From positions 1 to 39,855 of the forward strand of contig NZ_ACCB01000039.1 of NCBI RefSeq assembly GCF_000173735.1: a DNA stretch of 39,855 nucleotides. Direction: 5' to 3'. The DNA comes from Yersinia aldovae ATCC 35236. Lineage in GTDB: Bacteria; Pseudomonadota; Gammaproteobacteria; Enterobacterales; Enterobacteriaceae. The notes beneath the pieces were generated by a model. It was not told the DNA's origin. It did no database searches and worked only from the letters and a program-made list of their open reading frames with translations. How positions within the stretch are numbered: position 1 is the stretch's first letter; the number at the start of each line of letters is the position of its first letter. This document shows, in pieces, positions 32,132 to 39,855 of the stretch. Made by a program: the position numbers and the translations under genes.

Positions 32132-33492
32132 TTAAGGTTTCGCTGCATTTCCTGTCCACGCTGCTTGATGCTGAACATATTGGCGGTGATAACATCGAGA
32201 TAACCGAAGTGACCATTGATACCCGTAAGGTCACGCCGGGGTGTTTGTTTGTGGCGCTCAAAGGCGAGCGTTTTGATGGGCATGATTTTGCAGAAGATGC
32301 AGTTGCCGCAGGCGCCGGTGCTTTGCTGGTAAGTAAACGCTTACTGGTGGGGGGGCCGCAGTTAGTGGTTAAAGACACCCGTCTGGCATTAGGGCAACTA
32401 GCCGCATGGGTGCGCCAGCAAGTGCCTGCCCGCGTGGTGGCGTTAACGGGTTCATCGGGTAAAACCTCGGTAAAAGAGATGGTTGCGGCGATTTTACGCC
32501 AATGCGGCAAGGTGCTGTATACCGCCGGTAACTTCAATAATGATATCGGCGTGCCGTTGACGCTACTGCGTCTGACGCCTGAATACGATTTTGCCGTGAT
32601 CGAGCTGGGTGCTAACCATATCGGTGAAATTGCTTACACCACTGATTTAAGCCGCCCGGAAAGTGCTTTGGTTAACAATTTAGCGGCCGCACATCTGGAA
32701 GGTTTTGGCTCGCTGGCCGGTGTAGCGCAAGCCAAAGGCGAGATTTTCGCCGGGTTACCCGCAAAGGGTACTGCGATTATTAATGCTGACAGCAATGACT
32801 GGCCGCACTGGCAAGAAACGTTGCATCACAAGCGGGTGTGGCGTTTTGCCCCTCACGGTGCAGAAGATATTGATTTTTTTGCCAGTGATGTGCGTATTGC
32901 ATCACAAGTCACTTATTTCACTTTGCATTCCCCTTTCGGCACGGTAGCCATCGAGTTACCGCTGCCAGGGCGACATAACATTGCCAATGCGTTGGCTGCT
33001 GCGGCGTTAGCCATGTCGGTCGGAGCAAGTTTAGCTGCGGTTCGTGAGGGGTTAACCCAGTTACAGGCCGTGCCGGGGCGCTTATTCCCGATCGAACTTG
33101 CTGCTGGCAAATTGCTGCTCGATGACAGCTACAACGCCAATGTCGGCTCCATGACCGCCGCTGCGCAAGTGCTGGCTGAAATGCCGGGCTACCGAGTGAT
33201 GGTGGTGGGCGATATGGGCGAGTTGGGTGAAACCGCCGTTGACTGCCATCGTCAGGTGGGCGAGGCCGCAAAACAGGCGGGCATCGATAAAGTCCTTAGC
33301 GTGGGGACATTAAGCCAGACACTTAGCGATGCAAGCGGGTGCGGCGAACATTTTCAGGATAAGAACACTTTGGCAGCCCGTGTCAGTGAATTGCTGCTCG
33401 AACATCCGGTTATCACCGTCTTAATTAAAGGTTCACGTAGTGCCGCCATGGAAGATGTCGTGCGTGCGTTACAGGAGAAGGCATCATGTTAG
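32128..33492 (+). CDS. murF: UDP-MurNAc-tripeptide:D-Ala-D-Ala ligase MurF
   Basis: A 454-residue Mur ligase that adds D-Ala-D-Ala to complete the pentapeptide precursor. The ATP loop is [13 protein letters not shown] (about 107-119); [13 protein letters not shown] and [13 protein letters not shown] are further family motifs. The ATG at 32128 overlaps the murE stop as ATGA, and the end overlaps mraY by 7 nt, so translation is coupled through the cluster. Length is close to E. coli MurF (452 aa). Confidence 0.95.
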   Translation: MIKVSLHFLSTLLDAEHIGGDNIEITEVTIDTRKVTPGCLFVALKGERFDGHDFAEDAVAAGAGALLVSKRLLVGGPQLVVKDTRLALGQLAAWVRQQVPARVVALTGSSGKTSVKEMVAAILRQCGKVLYTAGNFNNDIGVPLTLLRLTPEYDFAVIELGANHIGEIAYTTDLSRPESALVNNLAAAHLEGFGSLAGVAQAKGEIFAGLPAKGTAIINADSNDWPHWQETLHHKRVWRFAPHGAEDIDFFASDVRIASQVTYFTLHSPFGTVAIELPLPGRHNIANALAAAALAMSVGASLAAVREGLTQLQAVPGRLFPIELAAGKLLLDDSYNANVGSMTAAAQVLAEMPGYRVMVVGDMGELGETAVDCHRQVGEAAKQAGIDKVLSVGTLSQTLSDASGCGEHFQDKNTLAARVSELLLEHPVITVLIKGSRSAAMEDVVRALQEKASC

Positions 33493-34568
33493 TTTGGTTG
33501 GCTGAATATTTAGTAAAATTTTACTCGGGCTTTAACGTCTTTTCCTATTTGACGTTCCGCGCCATCGTCAGTTTGTTGACGGCACTGTTTATTTCTTTGT
33601 GGATGGGACCGCACCTGATCGCCTATTTGCAAAAATTACAGATTGGCCAGGTAGTCCGTAACGATGGGCCAGAGTCACATTTCAGCAAACGCGGCACGCC
33701 AACCATGGGCGGCCTGATGATTTTGTTCTCTATCACCATTTCGGTGCTGATGTGGGCTTACCCTTCCAATCCATATGTCTGGTGTGTGCTATTCATTCTT
33801 GTGGGTTATGGCATCGTCGGTTTTATCGATGATTACCGCAAAGTGGTACGTAAAGACACCAAAGGTTTGATCGCCCGCTGGAAGTATTTCTGGCAGTCAG
33901 TGATTGCACTGGCGGCAGCATTCGCCATGTACAGCATTGGTAAAGACACCGCGGCTACCGAGCTGGTGGTGCCATTTTTCAAAGACGTCATGCCGCAACT
34001 GGGTTTGATGTATATCCTGCTGGCTTACTTTGTGATTGTCGGTACCAGTAACGCGGTGAACCTGACTGACGGATTGGATGGTTTGGCCATTATGCCGACC
34101 GTGTTCGTCGCCGGTGGTTTTGCCTTGGTTGCCTGGGCGACCGGTAACGTGAACTTTGCCGCCTACCTGCATATTCCTTATCTGCGCCATGCCGGTGAGC
34201 TGGTGATTGTCTGCACCGCGATTGTCGGGGCTGGGCTGGGCTTTTTATGGTTTAACACCTATCCGGCACAAGTGTTTATGGGCGATGTCGGCTCTCTGGC
34301 ATTGGGCGGGGCATTGGGCACCATCGCGGTATTGCTGCGCCAAGAGTTCTTATTAGTGATTATGGGCGGGGTGTTCGTGGTTGAAACACTGTCGGTCATC
34401 TTACAAGTCGGTTCCTTTAAGTTACGTGGGCAGCGCATTTTCCGCATGGCCCCGATTCATCATCATTACGAACTTAAAGGCTGGCCAGAACCACGAGTTA
34501 TTGTGCGCTTCTGGATTATTTCGCTGATGCTGGTGCTGATTGGCCTGGCGACGCTGAAGGTGCGGTAA
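33486..34568 (+). CDS. mraY: Phospho-MurNAc-pentapeptide translocase MraY
   Basis: A 360-residue inner-membrane enzyme with about ten helices that transfers phospho-MurNAc-pentapeptide to undecaprenyl phosphate, giving lipid I. Catalytic motifs seen are GFIDDYRKV with the Asp pair, [11 protein letters not shown] and the histidine stretch [12 protein letters not shown]. The length equals E. coli MraY. It starts inside the murF end (7-nt overlap) and is followed by murD after 2 nt. Confidence 0.96.
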   Translation: MLVWLAEYLVKFYSGFNVFSYLTFRAIVSLLTALFISLWMGPHLIAYLQKLQIGQVVRNDGPESHFSKRGTPTMGGLMILFSITISVLMWAYPSNPYVWCVLFILVGYGIVGFIDDYRKVVRKDTKGLIARWKYFWQSVIALAAAFAMYSIGKDTAATELVVPFFKDVMPQLGLMYILLAYFVIVGTSNAVNLTDGLDGLAIMPTVFVAGGFALVAWATGNVNFAAYLHIPYLRHAGELVIVCTAIVGAGLGFLWFNTYPAQVFMGDVGSLALGGALGTIAVLLRQEFLLVIMGGVFVVETLSVILQVGSFKLRGQRIFRMAPIHHHYELKGWPEPRVIVRFWIISLMLVLIGLATLKVR

Positions 34569-34570
34569 TT

Positions 34571-35905
34571 ATGATTGATTATCAGGGTAAAAAAGTGGTC
34601 ATCATCGGGCTGGGGCTAACCGGCCTTTCCTGCGTTGATTTCTTTATGACGCGTGGTGTTACGCCGCGTGTGATGGATACCCGAATCAATCCGCCGGGCC
34701 TGGATAAATTGCCTGAAAATGTCGAGCGCCATGTCGGTGATTTGAATCAGGAGTGGCTGCTGAATGCGGATTTGATTGTTGCCAGCCCCGGTATTGCGTT
34801 GGCACATCCTGCTTTGAGTGAAGCCGCGAAAGCCGGTGTTGAGATTGTCGGCGATATTGAGCTGTTCTGTCGTGAAAATCAGGCACCGGTGGTCGCGATT
34901 ACCGGCTCTAATGGCAAGAGCACCGTCACCACACTGGTGGGTGAGATGGCAAAAGCGGCGGGTTGGCAGGTGGGGGTTGGCGGCAACATTGGTGTTCCGG
35001 CTCTGAGCTTACTGAAACAGTTGACCTTGCAAAAACACGAAAACCAATTGGTGGTATTAGAGCTATCGAGCTTCCAGTTGGAAACCACCTCAAGCCTGCT
35101 TGCCAAGGCTGCCACTCTACTGAATGTCACAGAAGATCACACTGACCGTTATCCGTTCGGTTTGCAGCAATATCGTGCCGCTAAACTGCGAGTCTATGAA
35201 AACGCTAAAGTTTGTGTGGTGAATGCCGATGACGCGCTTACCATGCCGGTGCGTGGCGCTGATAGCCGCTGTATCAGCTTTGGCGTGGATGTGGGTGACT
35301 ACCACCTGAATAAGCAGCAGGGGGAAATCTGGCTGCGGGTTCGGGGTGAGAAAGTGTTGAATACCCGTGAAATGAAATTGACCGGTCGCCATAACTATAC
35401 CAATGCGTTGGCAGCACTGGCGCTGGCTGATGCTGTGGGGATTCCCCGCTCGTCAAGTTTGAAAGCATTGACCACCTTTACCGGTTTATCACACCGTTTC
35501 CAACTGGTGTTTGAGCACAATGGCGTGCGTTGGATTAATGACTCTAAAGCCACCAATGTTGGCAGTACGGAAGCAGCGTTGGATGGCTTGCAGGTTGACG
35601 GTACCTTGCATTTATTGTTGGGCGGCGACGGTAAATCCGCTGATTTCTCTGGGTTGACGCGTTTTCTGCAAGGCGACCATATCAAAATTTACTGCTTTGG
35701 TCGCGATGGCGAGCAACTGGCTGAGTTGCGCCCGGAAGTGTCTCAACTGACTGAAACAATGGAACAGGCCATGATATTGCTGTCGAAGAGCCTGGCTCCG
35801 GGCGATATGGTGTTGCTGTCACCGGCTTGCGCCAGCCTGGATCAGTTCCGCAGTTTCGAGCAACGTGGTGATGAGTTTGCTCGTCTGGCAGAGGAGTTAG
35901 GCTGA
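34571..35905 (+). CDS. murD: UDP-MurNAc-L-Ala:D-Glu ligase MurD
   Basis: A 444-residue Mur ligase that adds D-glutamate to UDP-MurNAc-L-Ala. The N-terminal Rossmann fold ([17 protein letters not shown]), ATP loop [13 protein letters not shown] (about 109-121) and [10 protein letters not shown] are intact. It is about six residues longer than E. coli MurD (438 aa). The extra residues lie just before ELSSFQ, where [16 protein letters not shown] replaces a shorter segment. The stop TGA shares one base with the ftsW ATG. Confidence 0.95.
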   Translation: MIDYQGKKVVIIGLGLTGLSCVDFFMTRGVTPRVMDTRINPPGLDKLPENVERHVGDLNQEWLLNADLIVASPGIALAHPALSEAAKAGVEIVGDIELFCRENQAPVVAITGSNGKSTVTTLVGEMAKAAGWQVGVGGNIGVPALSLLKQLTLQKHENQLVVLELSSFQLETTSSLLAKAATLLNVTEDHTDRYPFGLQQYRAAKLRVYENAKVCVVNADDALTMPVRGADSRCISFGVDVGDYHLNKQQGEIWLRVRGEKVLNTREMKLTGRHNYTNALAALALADAVGIPRSSSLKALTTFTGLSHRFQLVFEHNGVRWINDSKATNVGSTEAALDGLQVDGTLHLLLGGDGKSADFSGLTRFLQGDHIKIYCFGRDGEQLAELRPEVSQLTETMEQAMILLSKSLAPGDMVLLSPACASLDQFRSFEQRGDEFARLAEELG

Positions 35906-37107
35906 TGCGAATGCCGGGGCTGGGGCTGTTTAATAGCGTAAAACATTATGTGATGGGATCGCGCGAAAGCGATACCACCAGCATGGTGCTTTACGACAGA
36001 ACCTTGTTGTGGCTGACCTTCGGTTTGGCAATTATCGGTTTTGTGATGGTGACATCGGCATCAATGCCCATCGGTCAGCGTCTGGCCAGTGACCCTTTCC
36101 TGTTCGCTAAACGTGATGCGCTGTATCTGCTTCTGGCATTGGGTTTGTCACTGGTAACACTGCGTATCCCGATGGCCGTCTGGCAGCGCTATAGCAACAT
36201 TATGTTATTGATTTCGATAGTAATGTTGCTGGTGGTGTTGGTGGTGGGTAGCTCAGTCAACGGGGCATCCCGCTGGATTTCACTCGGGCCGCTGCGTATT
36301 CAGCCCGCCGAACTGTCCAAGTTGTCGCTGTTTTGTTATTTGGCTAGCTACTTGGTGCGCAAAGTGGAAGAAGTGCGCAGTAACTTCTGGGGTTTTTGTA
36401 AACCGATGGGGGTGATGGTCATTCTGGCGGTGTTACTGCTGGCACAGCCCGATTTAGGTACGGTGGTGGTGTTGTTTATCACCACGCTGGCGATGCTGTT
36501 TCTGGCGGGTGCCAAAATGTGGCAGTTTTTAGCCATTATCGGCTCTGGTGTATTTGCGGTTTGCTTGCTGATTGTCGCCGAACCCTACCGTATGCGCCGT
36601 GTGACCTCCTTCTGGAATCCGTGGGCTGATCCGTTCGGCAGCGGTTATCAGTTAACCCAATCGTTGATGGCTTTTGGCCGCGGCGAATTCTGGGGGCAGG
36701 GGTTGGGGAATTCAGTACAAAAACTGGAGTATTTACCGGAAGCACATACTGACTTTATTTTCTCGATTTTAGGCGAGGAACTGGGGTATTTCGGTGTGGT
36801 TTTGGCACTGTTAATGGTATTCTTCGTCGCTTTTCGTGCGATGTCCATCGGGCGTCGTGCATTAGAGATAGATCAGCGATTTTCTGGCTTTTTGGCCTGC
36901 TCAATCGGCGTCTGGTTCAGCTTTCAGGCACTGGTTAACGTTGGGGCTGCCGCTGGGATGTTGCCGACCAAAGGTTTGACCTTGCCGCTGATCAGTTACG
37001 GTGGTTCGAGCCTGATTATTATGTCAACGGCGATAGTGCTGCTGCTACGTATTGATTTTGAAACACGTTTGGCAAAAGCCCAGGCGTTTGTAAGGAGTGC
37101 CCGATGA
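35905..37107 (+). CDS. ftsW: Septal peptidoglycan polymerase FtsW
   Basis: A 400-residue SEDS-family membrane glycosyltransferase that polymerises lipid II at the septum with FtsI. About ten helices are visible, with [21 protein letters not shown] (catalytic aspartate), [15 protein letters not shown], the periplasmic-loop [17 protein letters not shown] and the C-terminal LISYGGSS. The first 30 residues differ and are shorter than in E. coli FtsW (414 aa). It overlaps murD by 1 nt and murG by 4 nt. Confidence 0.95.
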   Translation: MRMPGLGLFNSVKHYVMGSRESDTTSMVLYDRTLLWLTFGLAIIGFVMVTSASMPIGQRLASDPFLFAKRDALYLLLALGLSLVTLRIPMAVWQRYSNIMLLISIVMLLVVLVVGSSVNGASRWISLGPLRIQPAELSKLSLFCYLASYLVRKVEEVRSNFWGFCKPMGVMVILAVLLLAQPDLGTVVVLFITTLAMLFLAGAKMWQFLAIIGSGVFAVCLLIVAEPYRMRRVTSFWNPWADPFGSGYQLTQSLMAFGRGEFWGQGLGNSVQKLEYLPEAHTDFIFSILGEELGYFGVVLALLMVFFVAFRAMSIGRRALEIDQRFSGFLACSIGVWFSFQALVNVGAAAGMLPTKGLTLPLISYGGSSLIIMSTAIVLLLRIDFETRLAKAQAFVRSAR

Positions 37108-38174
37108 GTGGCAAAACCAAGCGTTTAATGGTGATGGCCGGTGGTACTGGGGGGCATGTCTTCCCCGGTTTGGCCGTGGCACATCATCTGATGGCGCAAG
37201 GCTGGCAGGTGCGTTGGTTAGGCACCGCTGACCGAATGGAAGCGTCCTTGGTACCTCAACATGGCATTGAAATTGATTTCATCCAGATTTCTGGTTTGCG
37301 CGGCAAAGGGTTGATGGCCCAACTGACAGCGCCAGTGCGGATTTATCGTGCGGTGGGTCAGGCCAAGAAAATTATGCGTGATTATCAGCCGGATGTGGTG
37401 CTAGGAATGGGTGGTTATGTTTCTGGCCCCGGTGGTCTGGCAGCATGGTTGTGCGGCATTCCGGTGGTGCTGCATGAGCAAAATGGCATTGCCGGTTTGA
37501 CTAACCGCTGGCTGGCCAGAATCGCGAAAAAGGTGTTACAGGCATTTCCCGGTGCATTCCCGCACGCCGAAGTGGTGGGCAATCCGGTTCGCACTGATGT
37601 ACTCGCGCTGCCATTGCCCGCGGAGCGTTTGGTGGGCCGTGAAGGGCCGATTCGGGTGTTGGTTATCGGTGGTAGTCAGGGCGCACGAGTGCTGAATCAG
37701 ACCATGCCGCAGGTTGCCGCACAACTGGGTGAGAAAATCACGCTGTGGCATCAGGTGGGTAAAGGCGCATTGCCGGATGTATTAAAGGCTTACCAACAAG
37801 CGGGGCAGGGCGATGATAAGCATCAGGTGACTGAGTTTATCGACGACATGGCTGCGGCTTATGGCTGGGCAGATGTGGTGGTTTGTCGCTCCGGTGCGCT
37901 GACAGTCAGCGAAGTTGCCGCCGCAGGTTTACCGGCAATCTTTGTACCGTTCCAGCACAAAGACCGGCAGCAATATTGGAATGCATTGCCACTGGAAAAA
38001 GCCGGTGCTGCCAAAATTATCGAGCAGCCTCAGTTTAATGCCGAGGCGGTCAGCGGCCTGCTGGCACGGTGGGATCGCACAACATTATTAGCGATGGCAG
38101 AGCGAGCACGCTCGGTCGCCATCCCAGATGCGACTGAGCGTGTAGCCGCCGAAGTGGTCGCTGCCAGTAAGTGA
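37104..38174 (+). CDS. murG: Lipid II synthase MurG
   Basis: A 356-residue GT-B glycosyltransferase on the inner face of the membrane that adds GlcNAc to lipid I, giving lipid II. The N-terminal loops [17 protein letters not shown] and [11 protein letters not shown] (acceptor side) and [13 protein letters not shown] are present. In the C-terminal half the UDP-GlcNAc site includes [23 protein letters not shown] and [14 protein letters not shown]. The ATG overlaps the ftsW stop (ATGA). murC starts 83 nt downstream with no terminator between. Confidence 0.95.
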   Translation: MSGKTKRLMVMAGGTGGHVFPGLAVAHHLMAQGWQVRWLGTADRMEASLVPQHGIEIDFIQISGLRGKGLMAQLTAPVRIYRAVGQAKKIMRDYQPDVVLGMGGYVSGPGGLAAWLCGIPVVLHEQNGIAGLTNRWLARIAKKVLQAFPGAFPHAEVVGNPVRTDVLALPLPAERLVGREGPIRVLVIGGSQGARVLNQTMPQVAAQLGEKITLWHQVGKGALPDVLKAYQQAGQGDDKHQVTEFIDDMAAAYGWADVVVCRSGALTVSEVAAAGLPAIFVPFQHKDRQQYWNALPLEKAGAAKIIEQPQFNAEAVSGLLARWDRTTLLAMAERARSVAIPDATERVAAEVVAASK

Positions 38175-38257
38175 TAGTAAGACATAGATAATGAACAGCG
38201 GGTGGTTAGGTTAATACGCGCTGTGAATATGTAACAGACAAAAAAGTGAAGAAAAAC

Positions 38258-39855
<1,598 letters not shown>

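Overview
The window looks like the chromosome of a gamma-proteobacterium of the Enterobacterales, most likely a Yersinia species. Nearly every protein is a close, full-length relative of an E. coli K-12 protein recalled from memory. The order yabI-thiQPB-sgrR-setA-leuDCBA-leuO-ilvIH-cra-mraZ-...-ddlB is the E. coli 1-2 minute region, with enterobacterial insertions. The genus is inferred from the insertions and dispersed-repeat sequences and was not tested by search.

Layout. (1) 1-4500: the tail of an unknown gene, the DedA-family gene yabI, then on the minus strand the thiamine ABC importer thiBPQ. thiBPQ sits behind a TPP riboswitch whose P3 arm has been enlarged by about 168 nt. thiP carries a single-base frameshift. 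(2) 4600-6000: a small AT-rich accessory patch with a decayed DUF4225-like gene (nonsense mutation plus frameshift) facing a small two-helix membrane protein gene. It separates thiB from sgrR, which are neighbours in E. coli. (3) 6060-12706: the sugar-phosphate-stress locus. sgrR and setA are present, but the glycyl-radical-enzyme pair ybiY-ybiW (activase and enzyme) lies between them. A sequence matching the 3' end of the sRNA SgrS lies directly downstream of ybiW and just before setA. (4) 12728-17680: leuLABCD on the minus strand with a readable promoter, leader peptide and attenuator. (5) 17680-24305: a long AT-rich upstream region, leuO, an extra AMP-forming acyl-CoA ligase gene absent from this place in E. 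coli, and ilvIH (acetohydroxyacid synthase III). (6) 24600-26160: cra and, convergent, alaE. (7) 27000-39855: the division and cell-wall (dcw) cluster mraZ-rsmH-ftsL-ftsI-murE-murF-mraY-murD-ftsW-murG-murC-ddlB, tightly packed with many start/stop overlaps. The window ends inside ddlB.

How the genes work together. leuABCD and ilvIH make branched-chain amino acids. LeuO sits between them as a regulator, and AlaE exports alanine. Cra controls carbon flow. SgrR, SgrS and SetA form the glucose-phosphate stress response, with YbiY/YbiW placed inside that locus. The dcw genes supply the lipid II precursor pathway (MurC-F, MraY, MurG, Ddl) and septal synthesis (FtsI, FtsW, FtsL).

The most unusual points are the enlarged TPP riboswitch, the placement of ybiYW between sgrR and sgrS (which suggests SgrS may be short or 3'-UTR-derived here), and the decayed DUF4225 patch. 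No new defence system, CRISPR array, tRNA, rRNA or intact insertion sequence was seen.
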